Assembly (NCBI GenBank): GCA_028015205.1
Contig: CM051515.1
Location: forward strand, 11,736,001 to 11,800,000
Direction: 5' to 3'
Origin: Mytilisepta virgata
Taxonomy: Eukaryota; Mollusca; Bivalvia; Mytilida; Mytilidae
Length of the DNA: 64,000 nucleotides
Below are positions 25,076 to 35,230 of the stretch, piece after piece. The notes beneath the pieces are model-generated. The model was not told the origin of the DNA. It was given only the letters and a program-made list of their open reading frames with translations, and did no database searches. Position 1 is the stretch's first letter, and every line of letters starts with the position of its first letter. The translations under genes were made by a program, and so were the position numbers.

Positions 25076-25213
25076 TTATCTGGTGCACGGATGGGGGAGA
25101 AGTGTTTATTTTGATCACGTGAACAACTTCTCTGCCTGCCACCCTTAGCATTTGAATTGCTGTGGGGGATTGTCGTCCACAGTTGGAACTAGTGGATCGC
25201 CCCAGATGGAATC

Positions 25214-26522
25214 CTAACAATCTATTGATGTCGTATCCATCTGCTCTGGGTCGTCATCAAAATCTGAGCAAAGGTCTTGGAACTTGTTAAACCTTAGATT
25301 TTTCTCTGCCTTTGACAGGCGGTTTGAAGATTGTTTGACTCTAACTTTATCAGGTGATGATGGTCGTGAGTGCTTTTGTGATGAAGATTTCTGGTTGGAA
25401 GAGGCTGAAGTCTTTTGATTGCGCAGAGATGAATTTTTTGGTTTCTGTGGAGAGGATGAGGGCTTGTTGGTTGAAGTAGACGTCTTATGTGGGATAGAGT
25501 TAGAAACCAGAGAGTTTGTGGTTACAGTTTGTGTCTGCGAAGAAATGGATGACGAAGATTTTTGTGATGTTGACTGTTGGAAATTTGTGGATTGAGACTG
25601 AGGTAACAGTATGGGAAATTTTGTGTTGTTTGGCCAGGTATAGACAGTCTGTATTTCAGATGATTTGTATGTTATGGAATTTTTTACTTTGTCAGCATAT
25701 GTAGACTGGGATGAATTATTCGTGGCAGAAACTATTTTGCGGGCTTCTTGATAGCTAGTACCCTGCTGTGCTTTTGTCTTTTGAATTTCATATTCTTTTT
25801 TTATAAGTCACAATTCCGTGAGTTTTCCATATGGTTGAGTCCACAATTTGAGCACTTAACATCGCCGTCACAATCAAAACTGGAATGTCCCGCTATAGAG
25901 CATTTGACACACTTTTCAGTACCTCTGCACAAACTCCTACCGTGTCCAAACTTCTGGCATTTGAAACAACGAGTAGGGTTTGGTACATATGTGTCAACCT
26001 TAATCCTATAGGGTCCAACGTAGATGTATTCAGGCAATGCTGAGAGCTCAAATGTTAAGAGGTAAGTGTTTAAGTTGATGATGTTGTTGTCTATTTTTTT
26101 GTATATCTTTTGATCTTGGAGACATGTTGAGATTTTAGTTCATCACAAATTTCTGCTTCAGAGAGTTCTAGTAAATCGCGGTCTCTGTCACGAATAATTC
26201 CTTGACGTGAGTTTAAGGATCTGTGGGCAGTAACGGAGATTTTGACGTCCGAAATGGATGTAAGAGATAAGAGATTTTTAGACTGTTGTTGTGTGGAACA
26301 TTCAACCAGTAAACTTCCACTTTTCATCTTGGTGACTTTATTCACTGATCCAGCGCAACCTTGGATCGATTTATGTAACATAAAGGGGGATATTTTTGTA
26401 AGTGGTTTCTCCTCGTCAAGACTTGTCAATACCAAAAATTTCGAAAAAGTTTTTGCAGTTAAATTTTGTAGTTTTGGGTTTGGACCATCATCATCACTTT
26501 CTGTCGCTTTCTTTTGGAACAT
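25214..26522 (-). pseudogene. LINE ORF1 (gag-like, CCHC zinc knuckles), two frameshifts
   Basis: A likely start is MFQKKATESDDDGPNP at 26522; an in-frame ATG lies further up at 26642. The first frame runs to ~26091, where a 7-A run shifts it. The next frame (26037-25801) holds the knuckles CFKCQKFGHGRSLC, CVKCSIAGHSSFDC and CSNCGLNHMENSRNC. A second shift in an A-rich run near 25800 leads into a long Ser/Thr/Gln/Lys-rich tail ending EQMDTTSIDC, stop at 25214. ORF1 proteins of this type bind the element's RNA. Both shifts are in homopolymers, so one or both could be sequence errors. Confidence 0.75.
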
Positions 26523-26749
26523 GTTAAAGTTTGATTTTGTGTATTCGCCATGGTGATAGCATAATGGTTCGTCACCCCTGCTCCCCGCCGACCTCGGAGC
26601 AGCACCAAAGCGATGTATGCTTGCCGCATTTGCGACAAGCACTAGGGCTACAGGGATGAGATACTCGTATAGAGCCCTTCTCTACGGACGCAAGCTTCGT
26701 GTCAGGGGTTGCCTAGCGAAACAACTGTCCGAAGTACCATCTACACGAT

Positions 26750-27702
26750 TGACCCATAAGCCACCGCCTTCTTAAACCGTCCTATGTAAATGGTTCCATT
26801 GTTGAACATATTGGTAATGGGACAGTTCAAGGGCTTGGAGTGACCAGCCGATTGGTCGCGACCGGGCCAAAGTAGCGTGTTTCAGCCACCAGGATCCCGT
26901 CCTCTATCCTTACGGGTATCCACACACGGCAAACATGTGGCCTCATTAAGCCGAGAAAGCTTTGTCCCATAAGCCACCGCCTTCTCTGTGCCTCCACCAG
27001 TGGTTATCATCCAAGACCCCAGAAGCCAAACATCAACCTCAAACGATACAACAGTAGACCACCTTCCCAACCCAGTGTATCTCGGTTTCATAAAGGGTTC
27101 ATCTGGGTCTTTTCAGACAACCACGAGAAAACAGCAGAGGGCTAGACATGACCAGTTATTGGCTAGACCGGGACCATCGAGCCATGCATGAGCTGGTTGT
27201 ATTCCTGAGTATTAATTTATCAAACTATAATCAAACATTTTAGAATTAAACAAAATGTACCGATGTTGCCTAAAACCATTAATTACATTATTGTGAATTA
27301 GGTAAATAAAAAACATAAGAAAAAATAAGAAAAATAAACAAAGAGCCAAATACAAATGTATGAAATTTGTCACATGTTGAGGTTTGACCCATAAGCCAAC
27401 ACCAATCCCGCTATCCGGCAATTTGGAATTCCGATTTCCGTGTAAAAAGAAATACTTGAAAAATGTTGTATAAGGGATTGATGCGACCAGCCGATTGACC
27501 GAATCGGGTCCATCCGGCCTCCCCTCTAGGTAAAGATTGTGCCCCAAATGGTGATCGGAACCGTTTTTCCGGCCACCCAGGAACACTCCCTATTACCGAC
27601 ACGGGTTTGCGACACACAGCAAACATGTCGCCTCTTTAAGGGGCCTCTTACGCCAAGCCGAGGAGCTGTGGGCCTTTTCTATTGTGTCCCCGAGACCCAC
27701 AC
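26750..27702 (-). repeat. LINE 5' region with two diverged ~220-270 bp monomers
   Basis: Between the 5' C-run and ORF1, two blocks resemble each other: about 26750-26970 and 27385-27660. Both contain, on the plus strand, ACCCATAAGCCA, GACCAGCCGATTG, CGGGTCC/CGGGCC, an ACACGG or ACACAG then CAAACATGT, and AAGCCGAG. Between them lies ~400 bp without a recognisable gene. Repeated 5' monomers in LINEs often act as promoters; that role here is inference. Confidence 0.45.
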
Positions 27703-28285
27703 GGGGGGGGGGGGGGGGGGGAATTAGAAGAAAAATCACTAAATTTATCCAATCAAAATCTGTGCGCAATCACAGTCATGAAAGTACAAAGTATGCATGA
27801 TGAATATAAATATAAGATTTTAGGTGGTACGACCGATAACCCAAATACCATGTACTGCATGAGATGACTAAGTAGCATACATTGAAAATTTAAGCGAAAA
27901 TTAATTTCAAATCTTTTCAACATTCTTGCTTTATATGTGTCGTCCGTGTACAGTCACCGTGCAAGAATTTAATAATATTGCGTGAATATTTTTACTTCAA
28001 GATCAAACGCAAAATGCAAACTTACTTTCACATCTTATATGACCATACAACTCACGGGATAAAGAACAGCAAGAAATTCCCTGTTCTGTTAGTGAATTAT
28101 TCGACTAACGAATCCATATGTTTCTCTTCTGTATGTAAACACCAAACTCGTTTTTCTCGATCTTATATACGAGTCTTGGTTCGACCGAGGTTTTCAGTCC
28201 GTATTCACTTTCTTATCCCAAGGTCTAATAGGAGAGGCATAGCCTTTCTTAAACTGCATTATAAACTTCTTAAACAATTACTTAC

Positions 28286-28609
28286 AATTTGTTCATCCAC
28301 TTTTCCTGCATATCCTTGACTACTAGGATTCTCTAAGATGTGACGTAAGTGGTCTGGTAGATAATCATACCCCCCATAAATGCCCTGTCTAATAGCCAAC
28401 ACCTTTCCATAATCCTCAGGCCTAACTAGTTGAATTTCTAAACTGCTAAAACGTTTTATTAAACATCTGTCAGTAGTCTTACCAAGCAATCTATCCTTCT
28501 CCCCACTTTTAGTTTGTTTAGAAAACATACGTTGTAAATGATTTTGTTTCGGCATTCCTTTATTCATGACAATTTTGCTCAACTGCGTTAGGAAAGTTAT
28601 GCATTTCAT
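28286..28609 (-). CDS. NAT16-like: NAT16/HISAT-like N-acetyltransferase A, exon 1
   Basis: From ATG 28609 there are 108 codons to the donor ATT|GTAAGT at 28285. With exons 2 and 3 this gives a 364-residue protein, close to the length of human NAT16; an alternative ATG at 28567 gives 350. The GNAT N-terminus is clear: QLVRPEDYGKVLAIRQGIYG followed by GYDYLPDHL, the family signature before the acetyl-CoA fold. Family members N-acetylate free histidine in fish; substrate here is inferred only. The frame stays open above 28609 but has no other ATG, and a TATA-like box lies 37 bp upstream. Intron 1 (7873 bp) contains the 6.5-kb LINE. Confidence 0.85.
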
Positions 28610-28645
28610 AATAATGTCTTGAAAAAAATAACGCAATAATAACAC

Positions 28646-28653
28646 TATATATA
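28646..28653 (-). promoter_or_regulatory. TATA-like box upstream of gene A
   Basis: TATATATA-type core within CACTATATATAGT, 37 bp before ATG 28609 on the minus strand. Copy B keeps it as TATATA at 43462-43467, 39 bp before its ATG. If used, the 5' UTR would be very short for the first ATG or ~50 bases for the second. Confidence 0.35.
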
Positions 28654-28862
28654 GTATAGTGTGTATTAGCAATTGCTATCGTTTCATAACCCGTAACAAA
28701 CAAAACCTGGAAGATACTTTATAAATCGATTATATCTTACATGTGTACTCGTTTATTTTAAATTATTAAAGGAAAGTCAATGGTGCATATCCGGTACTAC
28801 ATGTACTGACAATGAAATGCATTTTAATAATAACACGTTTAACCAATATTCATTCTTTATCC

Positions 28863-29038
28863 TTCACTGCGGTTGTAAGTTCGAATATCACCTGTGGCGG
28901 GTTTTGTTCGACTCCCACATTAATTGACAAGGATTGCCAATTTTCCTACCGAAGATCGGTGGTTCTCTCCGTCTTCCTCCGCCAAAAAAAATTAGCCGCC
29001 GCGAAATAGCCAAACGCCAACTAAAACGAGGAAACAGA
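28863..29038 (+). mobile_element. 176-bp SINE insertion with 12-bp target duplication
   Basis: CATTCTTTATCC at 28851-28862 and CATTCTTTACCC at 29039-29050 flank a block absent from copy B, where the site occurs once (CATTCTTTATCC followed by GTAAATCC). The insert has a B-box-like TTCGAATATC, then TTCGACTCCCAC, GGTTCTCTCCGTCTTCCTCC and GCCGCCGCGAAATAGCC, text typical of the body of widespread molluscan SINEs. It has no A box, so it is 5'-truncated. Confidence 0.8.
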
Positions 29039-29240
29039 CATTCTTTACCCGTAAACCCGCAATTTAAGTTAAAAGGAGTTGAGGGGGTAGGGTAAAAAAG
29101 TTTTCTTTATCATAGATTTAAGCTCAGAAGTTGCTATGATCTTTATTCATTTATTGTTATAAAATTAAAGTATTTATCTCATTTTGAATAATTTTTTTGT
29201 ATATTACGATATGCATTTACTTAGAGACATGAATTTATTC

Positions 29241-29325
29241 ATCTAATGTTTTTTAAGATAATATTCATGTATCGACTGTAAAACAACTTTTCATTTGTCA
29301 ACCGTCATGACATTAGGTGGCGTTC
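29241..29325 (-). mobile_element. residual 5' end of Penelope-like element (copy A)
   Basis: This corresponds to the first ~70 bp of the reverse-transcriptase frame in copy B (encoding LFYCRYMNIILKNI). The remaining ~1.5 kb of the element is absent here, replaced by TATTCAT. The insertion therefore predates the duplication and copy A lost the body. Confidence 0.6.
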
Positions 29326-30339
29326 ATTTTTCGATGAACGATATTAGGAATCCATTATCGGAATTATAAGTAATGAACGTTGTTTTTATGAAATTCATCG
29401 GCGTGTTAACTTAACCAAGTCACTCATAAACTTTACACGAAGTACTGTTTTCTATCAGTGTTTTAACACCAATGAATTCGTACAAATAAAAAATTAAATA
29501 CTACAACAAGATCATCTCTGCCAAGTCAGGTTAAATCATATTCAGCGGTTCTCAAGTTAAAAAAAAATGCTAGAAATGTTACTAGTAATTGGCAGACCAG
29601 TGGACGACGGGTGCCTATAGCTTATCCTGGCCTTTAACCAGATGAGCTAAAAAAGGGACGGAAACAAGTTAAAATTTGAACTCAATGTGTGTTAAGGTGA
29701 TAATATTCAAACTTTCAAAAGAATATTCAAGTTATAGAACGAATATCTAAATTTTGACAATTTTTTTGTAGGGACATAACTCGGGAACAACAAAATTGAA
29801 ATACTAGGTCAAATTGGAAATCGATCTCTTTTTAGTGGCTCGTAACTAACTTTCCAGTCTAAAATGATATGGTGAAACAATACAGGAGTAAATGAAAGAA
29901 TAAGCTCAAGTTTTGCTATTTTCCACATTAAAAGGAGGCACGACTTGGATTTACGACAAACATGAAATATTCCCTGTTTGAACGCAACTGTGTGTAGTGG
30001 TCCATAATAATATCAATAGTGCAGCAAGGGAAAATGAAATTATTGAACAAAAAACAATTCCAGGATGGGTAATATTTAATGCCCCTAAAGTCGGCCTTTC
30101 GACAGAGTAATAAAAAACCGTCCTTAAAGACAGTGCCTGTAATTGTGAAAAAAACGATCGACTTAATTTTACCTCTACCATTTTGGAATCGTATCGATGG
30201 TCTTGGTATATATATTTTCGCTCGACAGAATATGAAGATTTGGGACTCGTTTATGTGTATTAAATTGTAGATAAGTGTGGCAACATATTTATTTAATTAA
30301 TTTAATTTATTCAAGTCCTATGCATTGTGTGATGGCTGT

Positions 30340-31290
30340 TACCTGTCATTTGTCAATACTTTAAGGAGTTCTTCTATTTGGAGATAATCTCCTTTGAAAA
30401 GAATTATCCCATCGTATCGATAGCGAAAATGGGCAATTATTTGTTTTTTAAAGGGAAATTTAGACAAAATGGTTTCAATGACTTCGTACGCCCGAAGGTC
30501 ACTGACCTCATGGCTAAATTTTGACCCCATGCTACATCAAATTTTTTGTCTAAATAGTTTGCTTGCAAATTCAAATTCATTGTTTTCTAGTAGAAGTTTT
30601 AGTTTTTTTTACTATATTGTCAGTACCTATGAATGGAATGGTATATTGCGAGTCATTAGCAGAGTTGCAAGCTCTTTGAACAGCCTCTGGTATTGTCATA
30701 TTTGTGTACATGGATGATATGTCATAGCTTGCTATAATTGATTATTTTTGACATTTGATTTTTCTATTTTGTTAATGAAATCCTTTGTGTCGTAAAGATA
30801 GGTATTTTGTTTTTGAATTAATGGTAGGAGAAAGTAGTCAATAAAAGAACCTAATTTCTCTTTATATGAACCGCATTGAGAAATTATAGGCCTTGTTGGT
30901 ATAATTAAGTCAGGGTAATTTGCTCCAGATGTTAAAATGGTTTGTGTAAGTTTGTGTAGTTTAAGTAGTAAATATATTTTGCCTATTTTTGTTTGTTGTT
31001 TTGAGATAGAAATCTATAGGTAATCGTATCAATGAGAGCATGGTTACTTAAATCTGTAATGATCTCACTAATCAGCTTAATTACAGTAGCAACAGAAGAC
31101 TGTAATGGTAAGTGGGCTGGTGCATGTGGTGATTAACAATTTTTTTTATAGAAATTTACCATCTAAACAAACAAACAAAAGACGAGACATGAGTAACTTT
31201 ATCCCCTTTGGTAATTCTTTTATTAGAAATTGCTCTTCAACGTTTAGATTTTTGTTTAGACTTTTGCTTTCAACGTTTTTTATGTGTCCA
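30340..31290 (-). pseudogene. degenerate Penelope-like reverse transcriptase
   Basis: Read on the minus strand across frameshifts, RT motifs appear in the right order: IIPTRPIISQCGSYKEKLGS, SYDISSMYTNMTIPEA (motif A), a damaged Q-K-I then MGSKFSHEVSDLRAYEV (motif B), and HFRYRYDGIILFKGD (motif C, where the usual RYRDDG has lost an aspartate). Stops and shifts are frequent. It is a different family from the element at 44-45 kb, whose motif C is YIDD. It lies just after the right end of segmental copy A. Confidence 0.6.
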
Positions 31291-33754
31291 TAAATCGACG
31301 AAATATGTACGTCTTGTGCATCAAAATTGGCATCATGGAATACTCATTACTGCTGAATAAATAACTCTGCAAGTAGACTCCAAGTACCTGAGGGTATCGT
31401 CAGCTCAGTTACTAGTGTTTTGATACTGTTATAAAAATCTTAAATTGTATGGGAACTAATGACTATCCCCCTCGTGCATATCTTTGTTATTACAAATTTT
31501 TGATCTTGGTCATCATTTTTTAACATTTATATCCTTTAGCAGAAAAAAAGCACGGCATGTGCTTTTGGCTAACGAGAAACCAGATCATGGAATTCAAATT
31601 ATTGCGGAAACTGCATGAAAACCAAAATGAGAAGATTTTTCAATAACTTTCACACGACTAGAATAATAAAGTGCGAGAAGAAGAAACAGAAAGGGTTACA
31701 AAAGAGAATTTAGAAATATATTTGATGAGGCTCAGACAAAAAATGTCAAAAAAAAATTAAAAGGATATTCATTATTCACCGGGAACTAAAACTAACACAT
31801 TATTTAGGCACTGAAGTACAACGTTGAAAAGTAAAATTCTTGATGTCACAAATGTTTAGAGATCTCGTCTTTACCAAGAGATGAATTGGAAATATTCACA
31901 AGCGAAATCTACCCAGAACCAATTTTCCATCTCTTTCATAGCCAATATTTGTTCGGAACAGATTTTTCAACCATCAGTGTGTGTTTCTAATACATGTATA
32001 TTAAACGGAAACTATTTCGTCGTATCGCATTCCCAAAATTTGAAATAATTCGGAATATTGTTAAAAAATATCCATAACCAATTATTATAAATTAGAGAGA
32101 TAATTGGGTGTTACTCAGTCTTGGGCCATTGCTGTTTCATGATAAACCTAGCTCTTTAAAAATATATATGTCAACACAAGAGACTTACTGTCTCCTCGGA
32201 TAGCACAAACGTGACTTTATTGTCGCTGGTATCGTCGCTGAGATCAGAAACGATAATATCTAGATGATTATTCTTGCTGGTTTACTGCAGGGGCAAAGTT
32301 GCATGGGTATTAACTGTGGCTTTTTAACAAAAAGAGTTTTATTTATAAATTCGAACAAGAAATAAATGCAATACACGAAAACACCAAAATGACACCTAAA
32401 CTGATCACGATGAGCAAACATTTCTTTCGTGTAAAGGATGTTTGAACTAAACATAAGATAAAACAAGTAATCGTGTGTTAGGATGCCAACACAAATATCC
32501 CCAAAACTGGCAATTTTGAAATTTTTCGACGACTGAAATCACTTCGAAATATCATAATCTACTTGGAAACCATATTTTGTTGTGGCGGCCGACGGAAAAT
32601 TTTCGATAAGGAAATCACTTTACAATATCATAATCTACGTGGAAACAAAATTTCGTCCAAATTGGAGCATGATGAATTTTTCCATATTTTGGCGGCCATT
32701 TTGAAAATTCCGAAGGCTTCAATATGCACAACTAGGCATGCCACCTATTTTTATACCAAGTTTCATTAAGTTGGCTTGAGAGACGCTTCGAACAGGTTCA
32801 TGGCTCTGAAGAAGAAAGGAAAACGATAATAATAAAAAAAAACATATATAAGAAACGGAGCATGACAAAATTTAGACAAAATACTTTAAGGTAATTTTAT
32901 TGGTGTACAACTTTGTGGTTCAAAAAATCATGAACATCCATTATGGTATTCTAAATAACAAACTTGGTTGATACTGGTTGAAATTTATTTTGCATTCCGT
33001 ACCTAATATAATTATTCTATAAAAAAGCATTTCATAATAAAGATTTTAGATAATTTTCCTGTAACAAAATGTCCTTCCCGTAACAAAAATGCATTTATCC
33101 ATTTGTTTAGCAATATTATTTAAGTAGATATATTTATAGAAACCAAATATAGCAAATATTTACATTTTTATAAATACGGATAACATTTAAACATACATGT
33201 GTGGTTTTTTCCTAAATTCTCAAAAAAATGTCATCAATGTAACAATTTATGTTCTCTCCCGTAACAACCTTTACTTGAATGACTTTTTCAGGAAGGCTGT
33301 ATTCACACAATTTTCAAATTAAACAACACCCTTTCGCCTGAGGGTAATATCAAAATTTTGAAAGCCCGCAGACCAACATAAGTTCTTACCACGTTAAAAC
33401 TAATTAGAAATAATCATGCGTATCTTTGCAAAAGTTTTTACAAGAAAGACAAGAGTATCGAATATTTCTACTTCTGACTGAGTAGACTGAAAGACTTGAA
33501 CCTCTAGGTTACTGAGCAATGTGTGCCCTTCAGAGGACATAGTAATACGAGGCGTCCTTTCACGACTGCCTTCATGGAACAGTAGAAAATTTATTTCTCT
33601 TTTTGAGAATATTTATACACAAATTGTATCTTCAGGATAGCTCAAGGAAGTTCGAAAATGACTTCTGTTCTAAAATGTTGTTATACGTTAAGCCCCTAAA
33701 TGGCTTAAAGATCATATGAAATCTAAAAAACTTAATTTTTGCTAAACTTACTCA
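31291..33754. other. no gene recognised; small local duplication
   Basis: AT-rich sequence. At about 32525-32660 a ~90-bp unit is repeated (AAATCACTT, ATATCATAATCTAC, TGGAAAC). The block at 32690-32780 contains TTGGCGGCCATTTTGAAAATT, a phrase common in interspersed repeats of such genomes. The short open frames show no coding character. Confidence 0.4.
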
Positions 33755-35230
33755 GTTGTGGCTCATCCAAACCATATTCTGTTTGCCAATCTTGACAATT
33801 TCTCATAGAGTTTCATCGATAGAGCTGGATGCCTTGATTTCCTTAGCATTATTAATGTTTCCATTACCCATTGGAATTTCAAATGTTCCATCAATTATTA
33901 TATGTTCTGTTGTTTCTTCTTTTTGAGTATTAATTTGTAAATATATTCCTTTTATATTTCTCTTGTACTTTGTTCTGAGTGGAAGCCGACTCTTGGATGG
34001 AAGTGTAGATCTTTTCCTGTAGCAGACTTAGGATATCCACAATTATTTGGTGAACAAAACTGCTTTGTAACAACGTTTGTTGCACGTTCCCCTACACCTT
34101 TCGATTCTTGTATTATTTCAGATAATTTATCATTTGAATCTATGAGGTAAATGATAGATTATATTTGATTATACTCGATGCCTGTTGTATAAGTGTTTGT
34201 TGTGGACAATTTGAGATTACTTCTTTTTTTACTCTTTGTATTTTGATTTCTGCTTGTTCTTTGCCTCTATCATCATCGATATGAACATCGTCAAGTTTTA
34301 TTTCAGGATGTAACAAAAAAGTTGGGGAGATGAACTTACATTGATTACCCATACCTGATCTATTACATATTCATCAAGAATGACGTGTGGACATTTCCTG
34401 TAGTCTTAACGGATATAAGTCCAGGTGATTTCTTCTACAGGGACCATCACTGGAAGCACGTGTTTGTATAGAAGCTTGTTTGCCTTCCAATCTTCAAATG
34501 TGCACATCTTGATGGGGTCTGTAAGTTTTATGGTGTACTGGCTCTTGGACTCCACCCTCTGTAATTTATAAGAACCTTCTGAGGCTTAGATTATTACGAG
34601 GTATCGAAATCGTTTTTGGTGGTATTCTTTCAAGGCAGTGGTCTACATTTTAGGTTTTTTTTTTAAAGATATGGTCACTGGGTTTGAATATTTTCTTCAG
34701 AAATCCTGACATTGTACGTTGTAGCTGAAATACATACACCATCAGACACGTAAAAAATGGCATTGCTACAACCAAAACTCCGAATCAACCCTTCATGTAA
34801 TATTATGTATTACGTCATATGAAACACGTGATAGGGTCAATACTTGGTTCATGAAAATTGTATTGTCTTTATCCCGCATTCATAAAATTTCCCCTTAGAA
34901 GCTTAAAATGGATTAAGATTACGTTTGAAGTTGAAATCCAGCTGCCGTACAAACGCCATAATGTAATCTGGCACATTTAATACGATACCTGCACTTTTCA
35001 TGTAAACACGTACCATTAGAATGTAGTAGGTTTCGACCTAATATGACATATCTATAGCAAAAATTACTTGCCAAGGAAGAAATGTCACTGGTGATACATA
35101 GTTTGGCACATATCTGTTGGCAGTACTTGATATTTCTAGATGAGATGTCTTAAAATTGAAATAAATTATGTTGTTCTATTTATATAGTGATGTCTTCTAC
35201 AATGATGCTAAGGATATCTGCCCTAAATGT
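33755..35230 (-). pseudogene. inverted copy of the SWIM-like pseudogene block
   Basis: The reverse complement aligns with 14860-18207: AGAAATTGTCAAGATTGGC, GATGAATATGTAATA, TATGGCGTTTGTACGGCAGC and one unit of the ~150-bp array. On the minus strand it encodes KLTDPIKMCTFEDWKANKLL, then YKHVLPVMVPVEEITWTYIR, a stop, and DYRKCPHVILDEYVI. Here the SWIM C-K-H has become Y-K-H and a second cysteine is Phe, so this copy is damaged at different points from the 17-kb copy. The internal ~300-bp duplication is absent. Confidence 0.5.

Larger units (their letters stand above)
21188..27721 (-). mobile_element. full-length non-LTR retrotransposon (I-group/Nimb-like LINE) in intron 1 of gene A
   Basis: The ends are fixed by the empty site in copy B (41588-41593): AATTAG occurs once there but flanks this element at 21182-21187 and 27722-27727. 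In its own sense the 6534-bp element starts with 19 C, has ORF1 (CCHC knuckles), then ORF2 (APE endonuclease, reverse transcriptase, RNase H, C-terminal CxxC zinc motif). It ends in a (AATC)n tail after GGCGTTAAACGATAAT. The domain order including RNase H fits the I group (for example Nimb), though the clade is not certain. It has the same orientation as the host gene. Frameshifts in both ORFs mean it is now inactive. Confidence 0.9.
18208..30213. repeat. segmental duplication, copy A
   Basis: Direct duplicate of about 38540-47668. Homology starts near 18208 (GTCATTAGGGTG, GTTACGGTTGACTAATCATG) and ends near 30213 (TCGATGGTCTTGGTATATAT). Exons, introns, upstream DNA and downstream DNA are all shared at high identity, interrupted by copy-specific insertions: a LINE and a SINE here; a MITE, a truncated LINE and a longer Penelope-like element in copy B. 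Copy A lacks ~95 bp found in copy B at about 38720-38810. Confidence 0.9.

Noticed and set aside
27978..28319. 113-codon plus-strand frame, with a similar one at 42792-43067
   Set aside because: It lies antisense to exon 1 and its donor, is similar between copies only because the DNA is duplicated, and the two frames end at different points.
28610..28672. N-terminal extension of the acetyltransferase above ATG 28609
   Set aside because: The open frame continues upstream but contains no ATG, and it overlaps the TATA-like box.
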